Origin: JABDGM01 sp963738665
Lineage (GTDB): Bacteria; Planctomycetota; Planctomycetia; Pirellulales; Lacipirellulaceae
NCBI GenBank assembly: GCA_963738665.1
Contig: CAVTXL010000003.1
Span: forward strand, 372,001 to 436,000
Direction: 5' to 3'
DNA length: 64,000 bases
Both the position numbers and the translations under genes were made by a program. The notes below the pieces were generated by a model. That model ran no database searches. It was not told the DNA's origin and saw only the letters and a list, made by a program, of their open reading frames with translations. Of this stretch, positions 43,208 to 52,195 are shown one piece after another (positions within the stretch are counted from its first letter, which is position 1; every line of letters begins with the position of its first letter).

Positions 43208-44554
43208 GTGCATCAACTTTCATTCTTGCTGATCGCTGCATTGCTCGTATTGGACGGCCTGGGCGGGCAGCTCATCGTCCTGGCTCAGCCGGCGAACGCA
43301 CCTGCCGCTAGGCAGTCGATCGACGAGGCCAAACTCCGCGCCGCCGGCATTCGCGTCCTCACCAGTCAGCACCTGATTCTTTACACCGACCTGCCCTCCG
43401 ACCCCGAGGTCGATCGCCTGCCGGCCGTGTTCGACCAGGCCGTGCCCCAGTGGGCGAAGTATTTTGAAATCGACCCGGCCAAGACGCGTGACTGGCAGGC
43501 CACCGGCTGCCTCATCAAAGATCGCAAGCGGTTTGAACAACTCGGCCTGATGCCGCGCGGCAGCGCCGCGGATTTCGTGAACGGCATTTCGCACAACGAT
43601 CACCTCTGGATCGACGAACAACCGACCGCGTACTACCGCCGTCATCTGCTGCTGCATGAAGGCACGCACGTCTTTATGACCACGTTCGTCGGCGGCTGCG
43701 GCCCTGGCTGGTACATGGAGGGCATGGCTGAGCTGTTGGCGACGCACCGGCTAGACGACGCGGGGCGGCTGACGCTGCGGATCATGCCGGCCGACCGTGA
43801 TGAGGTCGCCATGCTGGGCCGCATCAAGCTCATTCGCGACGCGGTGGCCGCCGGCCGGCCGCTCGATCTGCCCCAGGTAATGTTGATCGACAATCGCAAG
43901 ATTCTGGAAAACGAGGCCTACGCCTGGAGCTGGGCCGCCGCCTCGCTGCTCGATTCCGAGCCGCGCTATCGCGACCGCTTCCGCGGGCTGACGAAATATG
44001 TTCGCGACGTGCGCTTCAATGAGTTTTTTCGCCGCGATTTCGACGCCGATTGGTCTGACCTGAACGCCGAGTGGGCCGCGTTCGTCGCCACGCTCGATCA
44101 CGGTTACGACTTTGAGCGGATGGCCATCGAGTTCCGCCGCGGCGAGCGGCTGGCCGCCGGCCGGCCAGCCGCCGCAACCATCCGCGCCGATCGTGGTTGG
44201 CAAGGGAGCGGCGTCTGGCTCGCGGCCGGGCAAGAATATAAGCTCACGGCCGCCGGCCGATTTCAAATAGCCGAAGAGAAAGGCGACGACGGCCGAGCGC
44301 AAGCGTGGCCGTGCGAGCCGGGTGGCGTGACGATCGAATATTATGACGGCCAGCCGCTCGGCAGGCTGCTGGGCGCGATCGATAATCGCGACGGCCCGGC
44401 CGCGGGTGAAGGCCTCGCCCACCCGTTCCCGGTTGGCCTCGGCACGACAATTCGCCCCCCGGCGAGCGGCACGCTCTATCTGCGCGTCAACGACTCGGCC
44501 GGCCGCCTCGACGACAATCGCGGCACGCTCACGTCGACGATCGAAGCAAAATAG
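43208..44554 (+). CDS. Secreted HExxH-type metalloprotease-like protein
   Basis: A 448-residue protein starting GTG at 43208. A signal peptide (FLLIAALLVLDGLGGQLIVL) is followed by a domain with RVLTSQHLILYTDLPSD and the zinc motif LLLHEGTHVF, then GPGWYMEGMAELLATH, giving HExxH plus a downstream Glu, as in gluzincin peptidases and the planctomycete DUF1570-like proteins. Residues about 330-448 form a beta-rich domain (GSGVWLAAGQEYKLTAAGRF, LYLRVNDSAGRLDDN) resembling PA-IL galactose-binding lectins. It probably acts outside the cytoplasm; substrate unknown. No frame break. The start and promoter are uncertain. Confidence 0.7.
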   Translation: MHQLSFLLIAALLVLDGLGGQLIVLAQPANAPAARQSIDEAKLRAAGIRVLTSQHLILYTDLPSDPEVDRLPAVFDQAVPQWAKYFEIDPAKTRDWQATGCLIKDRKRFEQLGLMPRGSAADFVNGISHNDHLWIDEQPTAYYRRHLLLHEGTHVFMTTFVGGCGPGWYMEGMAELLATHRLDDAGRLTLRIMPADRDEVAMLGRIKLIRDAVAAGRPLDLPQVMLIDNRKILENEAYAWSWAAASLLDSEPRYRDRFRGLTKYVRDVRFNEFFRRDFDADWSDLNAEWAAFVATLDHGYDFERMAIEFRRGERLAAGRPAAATIRADRGWQGSGVWLAAGQEYKLTAAGRFQIAEEKGDDGRAQAWPCEPGGVTIEYYDGQPLGRLLGAIDNRDGPAAGEGLAHPFPVGLGTTIRPPASGTLYLRVNDSAGRLDDNRGTLTSTIEAK

Positions 44555-44867
44555 CCGGACCAACTTGGTCCGCAATCGGCGTTGCGCCGAATTGCATCGC
44601 TCCCGACCTAGATGGTCGGGCTATGTGCTTACTTCGTCGCGCGGGAATGCGCCGGTTGACACGCTACCCGAGTGCACAAACAATGGCATGATCCGTTAAT
44701 TGGGTAGCAAGTTTGCAGGGCCCAGTACCCAGTACCGAGTACTTAGTACCCAGTACCAAGTACTCGGAACTTCGTGCCCAGCATCCCACATCCAACAGAC
44801 CGGCGCTGCCTGCCGCGGCAGGTAAACTGCGCATCGCGGCTTTTTCCCGACCGCTGGCAAACACTGC
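44555..44867. other. Intergenic region with three hairpins and a GTAC repeat
   Basis: Directly after the protease gene lie three short perfect hairpins: 44557-44571 (7-base arms GGACCAA), 44576-44590 (TCGGCG arms) and 44602-44620 (7-base arms CCCGACC). The GTAC repeat follows at 44722-44767, and glyA begins at 44868. No coding sequence is seen. Confidence 0.65.
44722..44767. repeat. GTAC tandem repeat ending in a 33-base palindrome
   Basis: The unit AGTACC/AGTACT is repeated about six times; bases 44735-44767 are close to a perfect palindrome. The repeat lies 100 bases before glyA. Confidence 0.75.
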
Positions 44868-46120
44868 ATGACGAATTTCATTGAGCAAAACGACCCGGCC
44901 ATCTGGCAAGCGATCGCCAGTGAGGTCGAGCGCCAAGCGGATGGCCTGGAGATGATCGCCAGCGAAAACTATACCAGCCCGGCCATCATGCAGGCCGCCG
45001 GCAGCGTGCTGACGAACAAGTACGCCGAGGGCTACCCCGGCCGGCGCGACTATGGCGGCTGCCAATTCGTCGACGTCATCGAGCAGCTCGCGATCGATCG
45101 TGCCAAGCAGTTGTTCGGGGCCGAGTTTGCCAATGTCCAGCCGCACAGCGGCTCGCAGGCCAACACGGCCATTTATTTGGCGGCGCTTGAACCGGGCGAC
45201 ACTGTGCTCGGCCTCGACCTGGCCCATGGGGGGCACCTCACGCACGGGATGAAGCTCAACATTTCCGGCATGCTGTATCACTTCATCAGCTACGGTGTGA
45301 CGCGCGATACGAATCGCCTCGACTTCGACCAGATCGCGCGCCTAGCGCAAGAGCATAAGCCCAAGTTGATCGTCGCCGGCGCCAGCGCCTATCCCCGCGA
45401 GATCCCACACGAAAAGTTCGCCCAGATCGCCCGCGACTCGGGCATAAGCTGATGGTCGATATGGCTCACTATGCGGGTCTCGTGGCCGCCGGCCTACACG
45501 ACAACCCGGTGCCGGTCGCCGATTTCGTCACTACGACGACCCATAAAACGCTTCGCGGCCCGCGCGCCGGCCTGTGTCTGGCCAAAGATGAGTATGGCAA
45601 GACGATCAACAGCCGGGTCTTTCCGGGCATTCAAGGCGGGCCGCTGATGCACATCATCGCCGGCAAGGCGATCTGCTTTGCGGAAGCCCTGCGGCCTGAG
45701 TTCAAACGATACGCCGCCCAAATCATTGAAAACGCGAAGGAACTCGCGGACGCGCTGCTCGCCGGCGGCCTGCGACTGGTCAGCGGCGGCACCGATAACC
45801 ATTTGCTGTTGGTCGACGTCACGCCCCTGGGGCTGGGCGGCAAGTTGGCCGAAGTGGCGCTCGGCCGCTGCGAGATCACCGTCAACAAGAACATGATTCC
45901 ATTTGATGAGCGCAAGCCGGTCGACCCGTCGGGCATCCGCGTCGGCACGCCGGCCCTTACGACCCGCGGCATGGGCAGGGCCGAGATGCGCACGATCGCG
46001 AAGTGGATGCTTGAAGCGCTCCGCGGGCCGGATGATCAAAAGACGCACGATCGTATTCGCGGCGAGGTAACGGCGCTGTGCAACCAATTTCCGGTTCCCG
46101 CGGCGTCGCTCGTCGAATGA
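44868..46120 (+). CDS. glyA: Serine hydroxymethyltransferase (one frameshift)
   Basis: PLP enzyme that converts serine and tetrahydrofolate to glycine and methylene-tetrahydrofolate, the main source of one-carbon units. Two adjoining frames give about 417 residues, the normal length. Landmarks: LEMIASENYTSPAIMQAAGS and NKYAEGYPGRRDYGGC in the first part, VQPHSGSQANTAIY, then MVDMAHYAGLVAAG, the PLP-binding Lys in TTTTHKTLRGPR, and GIRVGTPALTTRGM. The break is at 45451, where homologues have one more A (GCATAAAGCTG rather than GCATAAGCTG), a typical homopolymer deletion. The gene should be functional. Start ATG at 44868. Confidence 0.94.
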
Positions 46121-46129
46121 CCAAGGAAT

Positions 46130-46205
46130 ACAACATGCAACATGTTCAATGCAAAATGAAAAATGGAGTGCCGCCCTCTTCATTTTGCATTACTCGATTT
46201 GCGTT
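46130..46205. repeat. TTGCATT-type inverted repeat before the response regulator
   Basis: Perfect 13-base arms at 46148-46160 and 46179-46191 (loop 18), built from the AATGCAAAATGAA word, followed by more TTTGCATTT copies. Belongs to the same family as the repeat at 5475-5510. Confidence 0.75.
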
Positions 46206-46235
46206 TTGCATTTAACATTTCCTTCCCTGCCAAAG

Positions 46236-46682
46236 ATGCCTACATCACCAGAACGCAGCCGCATCCTTATCGCCGACGACAACGAGGCCAACGTCGAGCT
46301 GCTCGAGGCCTATCTGGCCGGTCTCGACGTCGACACGGCCGTCGCCAAGGACGGCCAGGACACGCTCGACAGAGTCGCTTCGTTCAAGCCGCACGTCATC
46401 CTGCTCGACGTGATGATGCCCAAGCTCAGCGGCTTTGAGGTCTGCAAGAAGCTCAAGGCCGACGCGGCCACCAGCCGCATCATGGTGCTGATGGTGACCG
46501 CCCTCAACGAGCTAGGCGACATCGAGCGCGCCGTGCAGGCCGGCACCGACGATTTTCTATCCAAGCCGGTCAACAAGGCCGAGCTACTGAAGCGCGTCGA
46601 CAACATGCTCAAGCTTCGCCACGTCACCGACGAGGTCCAACGCCTTCGCCAATACATCGAAAGCATGGAAGCCCGCACCTGA
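46236..46682 (+). CDS. CheY-like response regulator
   Basis: 148 residues from the ATG at 46236. A complete receiver domain: acidic pair Asp14-Asp15 in LIADDNEAN, phosphoacceptor Asp58 in VILLDVMMP, conserved Thr in MVTALNE and Lys in LSKPVN. After it is a 25-residue helix (LLKRVDNMLKLRHVTDEVQR) that is likely a coiled coil, but no DNA-binding or enzyme domain, so the output must be through a protein partner. It follows glyA by 115 bases, separated by a repeat. The frame is open 29 codons earlier, but that part translates the repeat. Confidence 0.88.
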   Translation: MPTSPERSRILIADDNEANVELLEAYLAGLDVDTAVAKDGQDTLDRVASFKPHVILLDVMMPKLSGFEVCKKLKADAATSRIMVLMVTALNELGDIERAVQAGTDDFLSKPVNKAELLKRVDNMLKLRHVTDEVQRLRQYIESMEART

Positions 46683-47020
46683 TCGGAGTGTCACTCGCCG
46701 GGGTGCCATTGGCGCTGCCTGGCTCCGCCAGTGGGTGTTGCCGCCGTGTCCTAACACGCAGGATCAGGATTGAAGTTGGATGGTTATGGCGGCAGGCACG
46801 CTCGCCGTGGAGATTGGTGGCCGCAGCAGTTGTGCGACGCTCTGCGTCGAATTCCCGCAGCCGGCCCGTCACCGCTGTCACCTGCCCAATCACGCCAGTT
46901 GTCGGCCGGTGAAGTCCCTGAAAAGGCCGCAACTCCCGCCCTGGCGCCATTTCCTCTGTCTCGGGCCGACGCTTTGCGGTATCCTTTACTAGTGCGTCGT
47001 CTGCCGCATCCGGGTGCCCT
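46683..47020. other. Intergenic region, no recognisable gene
   Basis: 338 bases. Starts with a GGTGCCATTGGCGCTGCCTG word with partial palindromic character; short open frames on both strands carry no motif. Confidence 0.5.
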
Positions 47021-48924
47021 ATGCGCAATTTGAAGCGATCCAACGTCCCCGTCACTTGCGCCTTGTTCATTGCCATTTCCGCGGCGGCGGTATTCGCCGG
47101 CGATGAAAAGGCCCCTGCCACTTCCCAACCGGTCGCAACTTCGCCAACGACCGCGGCCGAACAAGCCTCCGCGTCAAAAGCCCAAATCCAATCGCTGATC
47201 CACGACTTGGGCAGCCCACAATACACCACGCGCCGCGCCGCCGCAAATGATCTCCGCCGGATTGGCGCCGACGCATTTGACGCGCTCTTCGCGGCCACCG
47301 ACGACGCCGATCCGGAAGTCGCCGCCAGTGCCAGCTATTTGCTCCGCCAGATCAACGTCCGCTGGACGCAAAACGACGATTCGGCCACGGTCCGCCGCAT
47401 GATGCGCTCGTACGGCGACCTGCCCGACGACGCCCGCATCCGCCTCGTGGCCGACATCTCGAAGCTGGCTAATCGCGACGGCCTAGCCGCTCTTTGCCGC
47501 ATCGTCCGCTACGATCGCTCCCCGCTGATCTCCCGCGCCGCGGCGCTGGCCGTCATACGGCCCGACGTCCCCGACGTCCGCCACACGCCTGTCGACCAGG
47601 CGACGATCGATCGCGAGTTGGGTGACAGCGGCCGGGCCACCGCCACGTGGATTCGCCAATTCCAGGCCCAGCTCCGCGACCCGGCCGCCTCGATCGGCCC
47701 GTGGCAACGCATCATCGACGAAGAAGCGGCCCGCCTCGCGCAACGCCGACGAAACCAAGCCCGAGATTCAAGTCGGCCTGCTCTGGAACCTGGCCGAAAT
47801 CTACCGCGGGCTCAACGACCGCCCGGCCCTGCTGCAGACCGTCGATCGCATCGTCAATCTCGAAACGAACGATCCGGAGCGCGTTGCCGGCGAAATCCTG
47901 GACTGGCTCGTCGACGAGAAGTCTTGGGACGCGGTCGATGACCTCTTGGCAAAGCATGAAGACCGCTTCACCAAGACCAAGCGCGCGACTCTATGGGGCC
48001 GCCCTCGCCCGCCAACAGCAGGGCCGCAAAGAACTTGCCGAGCAGCTCGCAGAACAGGCCGCGCGGCTCGATCCGCAATCCACGTTCGACAGCTACTCTG
48101 CCGCCAAAGATCTGGAAATCCACGGCCAATATGATTGGGCGGTGCGGGAATACCAGCGGACCGTTGACAAGCAGCCGATGGCCTCGTACGAGGCGATCCT
48201 CGCGCGCATCTCGCTGGCCGGTATGCGGCACGACTACCAGGACGACAAGGAAGCGGCCGACGTGCTGGAACCGCTGGTGAAATCGCTCCGCTCCGATGCC
48301 AACCTCGCCCGCCAATACAGCGAAGTGGCCGGCTTCATGCTGCGCAATTACGACTCCAATCTCCCCGATCGCGACAGCCTTTCGTCTCAATTTCATTTTT
48401 ACCGCGCCTGCCAATACGCTGCCGAGAAGAACTGGCCGAAGCAGCGCGACGAGTTGAAGGAAGCGATTCGGCTCGACGGGTCCGACGCCGACGTGCTGAT
48501 CGCCATGTTCTGCGCGCCGAGCTCGACACGCCCGAGGACGACCGCAAGTGGCGGGCCGACGTCAGCAAGAAGATCGCGAACCTGGCCCGCGTCTTCCAGC
48601 AGCAAATCGATGCCTCGCCCAACGAATCCCACGCCTATAACCAGTGGGCCTGGCTCATCAGCAACACCGAGGGCGACTACCAGAAGGCGGTCGAATACTC
48701 GAAAAAGTCGCTCGAGCTGAACGATATGGGCGAGTCGGCCGAGGCCAGCTTCCTCGACACGCTCGGCCGCTGCTACTATGCCGTCGGCGACTACGAACAC
48801 GCCGTCAATTGCGATGCGCCAGGCGGTCGACAAGGTGAAGCACCTCCAAGTGATGCGCCGCCAACTGGAACTATTCGAGAAAGCGCTAACGGAATCGCAA
48901 TCGGGCGGCAAGTCCGACCAGTAA
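47021..48924 (+). CDS. Secreted HEAT/TPR-repeat protein (four frameshifts)
   Basis: About 634 codons assembled from three frames; breaks near 47740, 47988, 48508 and 48810; stop at 48922-48924. A signal peptide (VPVTCALFIAISAAAVFAG) precedes HEAT-like helices (LIHDLGSPQYTTRRAAANDLR, DALFAATDDADPEVAASASY) and then a TPR region: GLLWNLAEIYRGLNDRPALL, DLEIHGQYDWAVREYQRTVD, QWAWLISNTEGDYQKAVEYS and FLDTLGRCYYAVGDYEHAVN. It is likely a periplasmic scaffold. No enzymatic domain. Whether the four breaks are errors or decay is unclear, but the joined protein is coherent to its end. Confidence 0.72.
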
Positions 48925-48928
48925 TTGG

Positions 48929-48997
48929 ATTGCAAATTGCCTCGTTCCCACGCTGAGCGTGGGAACGAGTGCTTTGCGTTTTGCAATCTCTGTCACT
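48929..48997. repeat. Nested repeat: REP-like palindrome inside a TTGCAAT inverted repeat
   Basis: The core 48941-48969 has perfect 14-base arms (CTCGTTCCCACGCT) with a 1-base centre. It is bracketed by ATTGCAAATTGC on the left and TTTGCGTTTTGCAAT on the right, themselves complementary over 8 bases. It ends 16 bases before the hydrolase start codon. Confidence 0.85.
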
Positions 48998-49012
48998 TCC
49001 AAGCGATCGCTG

Positions 49013-49824
49013 ATGAAATCTGCCAAAATCTCCACAACAACCGTCGCCTACTTCGACCAAGGGCGCGGTGCTCCTCTGCTCCTCGTCCACGGCTTCCCGC
49101 TCGATCACACGATGTGGGACGCGCAAATTCCCGCCCTCGTGAAAACCCGCCGCGTCATCGCGCCAGATCTCCGCGGCTTCGGCCGCTCGCCGCTCGGCCA
49201 CGCCGATCCCAAAACCGGCATCACCATGGAACAGTACGCCGACGACCTGGCCGAGCTGCTCGACGCTCTCGACGTCACCGAGCCAATCATCTACGCCGGC
49301 TTTTCGATGGGGGGCTACATCGGCTGGCAGTTCGTGCGAAAATACGCGAGCCGACTGCGGGCGCTGATCCTCTGCGACACGCGCGCAGCGGCCGACAATG
49401 ACGAAGGCCGCGCCGGCCGCCTGAAAATGGCCGACCACATCGCCGAGTGGGGCAGCGCCGCGCCGCGGAAATCATGGCGCCGCGGCTGTTTGCGCGGGGG
49501 ACAATCGAAACGCGGCCGGAAGCGGTCGCCGCCACGCGACAGGTCATCGAGCGTACGCCGCCGGCTGCGATCGCCGCCGCCCAGCGGGGCATGGCCGCCC
49601 GGCCTGACATGACCAGCCTGCTCCCCATGATCCAACTGCCGACGCTGGTCCTGGTCGGCGAATTGGACGCGATCAGCACCCGCGACGAGATGCAGTCGAT
49701 TGCCGCCGCCCTGCCCAATGCAACGTTTGCCCACATCCCCGACGCCGGCCACATGACGACAGTGGAGAATCCGACGGCGGTGAATGAATCACTGCAAGAA
49801 TTCCTTCGAATGGCTGACGGCTGA
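49013..49824 (+). CDS. Alpha/beta-fold hydrolase (one frameshift)
   Basis: About 270 codons. Oxyanion motif LLLVHGFPLDHTMWD, nucleophile Ser in YAGFSMGGYIG, acid Asp in LVGELDAIS and His in PDAGHMTTVE complete the catalytic triad. The pattern matches 3-oxoadipate enol-lactonase and related esterases or haloperoxidase-like hydrolases; the substrate cannot be read from sequence. The frame changes near 49455 (GSAAPRK in one frame, AAAEIMAPRLF in the next). ATG at 49013 chosen because upstream codons translate the nested repeat. Cytoplasmic, no signal peptide. Confidence 0.85.
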
Positions 49825-49842
49825 CGGCTGATAGCCTCGTTC

Positions 49843-50388
49843 TCACTTCCCCGGCAGCGTGAACACCGATTGGCTCTTCACGATCGCGTAATCGTCGGGA
49901 AACGTGTGAAACGCGCTCACCTTGAACGTGCGATTGCGCGATTCCAGGTTCACATAGCTGATCGCGCCCAGGCCCAACCGGCCGTTCGATTCGAAGCAGT
50001 GCAAGAGACCCTCGCTGGTGGCCGTGTCGGAGAGCTCCTTCTGGTACGCCCAAAACGTCTCTCGTTCGACCGGCTCCAATGAAAAAGAGACTTCGTAAGT
50101 GATGCCGCCGCGGCACTCCAGCCGGTCGGTGCACGTCCCCTTCAGCTTGTGCGACATCAGCCGCCGTCGCTGCGGCAGCGGGTGATGGGCGCTGGCGGCC
50201 ACCTCGGTGAGCGTCATTCCGTCGTATTGCCAAGTAATGACGTGGCCGGCGTTCGTGATTTGCACGGTGGCCAGGTAACCGCCCCGCTCGATCTGCCGCG
50301 TCCGCTGCACCTCGAACAGCTCCGGATGCAGGGACCGGCCATATAGCTGGAAGACAAGCTCTGCGATGCGGGGGCGAACGGATAACAC
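49843..50388 (-). CDS. DUF2617 family protein
   Basis: 181 residues from a GTG at 50386-50388 (VLSVRPRIAELVFQLYGRSL), with in-frame codons continuing 15 more upstream. The N-terminal AELVFQLYGRSLHPELFE, the central QITNAGHVITWQYDGMTLTEV and the end SAFHTFPDDYAIVKSQSVF fit DUF2617, a cytoplasmic family of unknown function found mainly in planctomycetes and actinobacteria. It ends 18 bases after the stop of the convergent hydrolase gene. Confidence 0.6.
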   Translation of the reverse strand: MLSVRPRIAELVFQLYGRSLHPELFEVQRTRQIERGGYLATVQITNAGHVITWQYDGMTLTEVAASAHHPLPQRRRLMSHKLKGTCTDRLECRGGITYEVSFSLEPVERETFWAYQKELSDTATSEGLLHCFESNGRLGLGAISYVNLESRNRTFKVSAFHTFPDDYAIVKSQSVFTLPGK

Positions 50389-50711
50389 GTGAAAGGATTT
50401 CCCAACAAAGAAGACAAGTGAACGACGGCCCAAAAACAGGAACCACGGATTTCACGGATTCCACGGAAAAGGTTTCGTGAAACCCAGTCCGTGCAATCCG
50501 TGCCATCCGTGGTTAGTTTTCTCTGACGCCGCCTATTATACTCCGCGTCGAAATCTGCAACAAAGACCGTTTTGCAAATACATTTTTTTGTGCCAAATTC
50601 AGACTTGACTTTTATGCATTCACCAGTCTCAAGAATTGAAAATGAGGCATCCAGCATCCAGCATCCAATTCACCACGATCAACAGTCAACCATCCACCAT
50701 CCATTATCCCA
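50389..50711. other. Intergenic region dominated by a long hairpin repeat
   Basis: Contains the 74-base inverted repeat listed next, and a CATCCAGCATCCAGCATCCA tandem word near 50647-50670, with CATCCACCATCCATTATCC just before the next gene. No coding sequence recognised; open frames here read through the repeats. Confidence 0.7.
50441..50514. repeat. Long inverted repeat of the AACCACGGATTTCACGG type
   Basis: Arms 50441-50466 and 50489-50514 pair over 26 bases with three mismatches; the centre holds a second small hairpin (GGTTTC-GT-GAAACC). Such sequences are common as dispersed intergenic repeats and are often mis-annotated as short proteins. Confidence 0.85.
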
Positions 50712-51377
50712 ATGTCCCCCCTCCTCGACGCCTATGAACTTCTGCTCGCCCACTTCGGCCTTCAACACTGGTGGCCGGGCGATTCGCCGTTTGAGATCAT
50801 CGTCGGCGCCGTCCTCGTGCAGAACACGTCCTGGAAGAACGTCGAGCGGGCGATCGACAATATTAGAGAAGCGGGCCTCCTCTCGGCGCGAGCCCTCTAC
50901 GATCTGCCGCCCGCCGAGCTCGCCGAGCTGATCCGCCCGGCCGGGTACTTTCAAGTGAAATCCAAACGCCTCCGCCACCTTGTCGCGTTCATCCTCACAA
51001 GGTACGGCGGCTCGCTCGACGCGATGTTCGCCACCAGCCTGCCCACGCTTCGCGAAGAGCTGCTTGCGGTCCACGGCATCGGCCCCGAAACGGCCGACGC
51101 GATTTTGCTCTACGCCGGCGGGCTCGCCACGTTTGTCGTCGACACCTACGCCCACCGCGTGCTCGCCCGCCACGGCTGGATCGACTACACGGCCGGCTAC
51201 GACGAGATCAAAGACTACTTCGAAAATGCGCTCCCCGCAGACGCGCCCCTCTTTAACGAATTTCACGCCCTCCTCGTCCGCGTCGGCAAGGAATTCTGCC
51301 GCCGCACCGCGCCGAAGTGCGAAATGTGCCCGCTCAAAGATATGCTGCCGCCCGGCGGAATCGTGGAACCGGTTTAA
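50712..51377 (+). CDS. EndoIII/MagIII-like DNA glycosylase
   Basis: 221 residues. HhH-GPD superfamily: helix-hairpin-helix LLAVHGIGPETADAI, then FVVDTYAHRVL with the conserved catalytic Asp. The EndoIII lysine is replaced by Glu (GIGPETA), as in monofunctional glycosylases such as MagIII, so it likely removes alkylated bases without lyase activity. The N-terminal SPFEIIVGAVLVQNTSWKNV is typical. The C-terminal iron-sulfur site has only three of the four cysteines (CRRTAPKCEMC, the fourth position is Leu). Start ATG at 50712. A membrane-protein gene follows on the opposite strand. Confidence 0.85.
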   Translation: MSPLLDAYELLLAHFGLQHWWPGDSPFEIIVGAVLVQNTSWKNVERAIDNIREAGLLSARALYDLPPAELAELIRPAGYFQVKSKRLRHLVAFILTRYGGSLDAMFATSLPTLREELLAVHGIGPETADAILLYAGGLATFVVDTYAHRVLARHGWIDYTAGYDEIKDYFENALPADAPLFNEFHALLVRVGKEFCRRTAPKCEMCPLKDMLPPGGIVEPV

Positions 51378-51386
51378 GCAAACAAT

Positions 51387-51576
51387 TCACCACGGAGACG
51401 CAGAGGGCACGGAGAAAACAAATCGTCAGAGAAGCGATAGAATCATTGAACGACAGAATGATTATTGCAGACGCGCGATCCACGGCATCGCGCCCTTCAA
51501 TCATTCTGTCGTCAAATCATTCTGTCGTAACACAATCGTATCAGTCTTTTCCGTGTCCTCCGTGTCTCCGTGATGA
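51387..51576. repeat. Inverted-repeat element of the CACCACGGAGACGCAGAG type
   Basis: Outer arms 51387-51418 and 51547-51576 are complementary with a few mismatches; between them, GAACGACAGAATGATT and its reverse complement form a second pair. The whole could fold as one 190-base structure. The stop codon of the membrane protein on the minus strand lies inside it. Confidence 0.8.
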
Positions 51577-52106
51577 CAAACCGCTTGTGACCGCTTTAAC
51601 ATCCACCGCGTGTACAGCCCACCCAGGAACAACAGCACGCCGAGCGCAAGCCAGGCCGCCGGAATCCATCGTCGACCAAAGGTGTCCGGGTCCGTCACGA
51701 ACAGGCTGGCAACGACAATGTACGTCAGCATGATAAACGGCAACCCGCCATAATAAGCCAGCGGCACGACCAGCCCCACGAATGCCATCCGATGCCACCC
51801 CGTCGCAACGCCCGCCTTTGACAAAGCCCGCGTCGCGGTGAACCATATCACTGTCGCCATGATCCACGTCACGGCTACAAAAAACCAATAACCCGTGCGA
51901 GTCTGTTCGTCCTTCGGAATCCGATAGGCGAACGCCAGCGGGATCTGAAAGATCACGAACATACAGAGAAAGTCGGCAATCGAGTACCGCACGGGCGCCT
52001 GCTGCGCTTGGGCCGCTCGATCGACGGGCCGCAAAACCCACACGCCTAGCCCATACACCGCGCCAATAAACGCTGCCGCTCCGGCCAAAACAGCGATACC
52101 TTCCAT
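51501..52106 (-). CDS. Membrane protein, about five helices, unknown function
   Basis: 201 residues. Hydrophobic segments: AVLAGAAAFIGAVYGLGVWV, SIADFLCMFVIFQIPLAFAY, FFVAVTWIMATVIWFTAT, MAFVGLVVPLAYYGG joined to LPFIMLTYIVVASLFV, and WIPAAWLALGVLLFLGGLYT. Between them no conserved polar motif is seen. The last 25 residues (CHHGDTEDTEKTD...) are translated from the intergenic repeat, so the ancestral protein was probably about 175 residues. No family recognised. Confidence 0.65.
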   Translation of the reverse strand: MEGIAVLAGAAAFIGAVYGLGVWVLRPVDRAAQAQQAPVRYSIADFLCMFVIFQIPLAFAYRIPKDEQTRTGYWFFVAVTWIMATVIWFTATRALSKAGVATGWHRMAFVGLVVPLAYYGGLPFIMLTYIVVASLFVTDPDTFGRRWIPAAWLALGVLLFLGGLYTRWMLKRSQAVCHHGDTEDTEKTDTIVLRQNDLTTE

Positions 52107-52195
52107 CGCTTAGCTCCCAATTCTCCCTCGCCCAGAGGGAGAGGGTTCTGACGTACGCTGTAACTTCCATTCTATCTTTGTCTCCCAATCGCACG

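Noticed and set aside
42797..43216. 139-codon minus-strand frame beginning near the protease start
   Set aside because: It translates inverted-repeat words (CCCTCTCCC and GACACACCA types) and overlaps the promoter-like copy C.
44722..44767. CRISPR-like array
   Set aside because: The units are 6-7 bases and continuous without spacers; no cas genes are in the window.
45440..45460. Programmed frameshift in glyA
   Set aside because: No slippery heptamer or pseudoknot; a missing A in a run of A explains it and many other genes show the same defect.
48925..49401. Open frame beginning with RSHAERGN-type sequence
   Set aside because: That peptide is the translation of the GTTCCCACGCT palindrome; the frame is a shadow of the hydrolase gene.
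50214..50657. Open frame giving a TDGTDCTDW-type peptide
   Set aside because: This peptide is the known translation of the AACCACGGATTTCACGG intergenic repeat.
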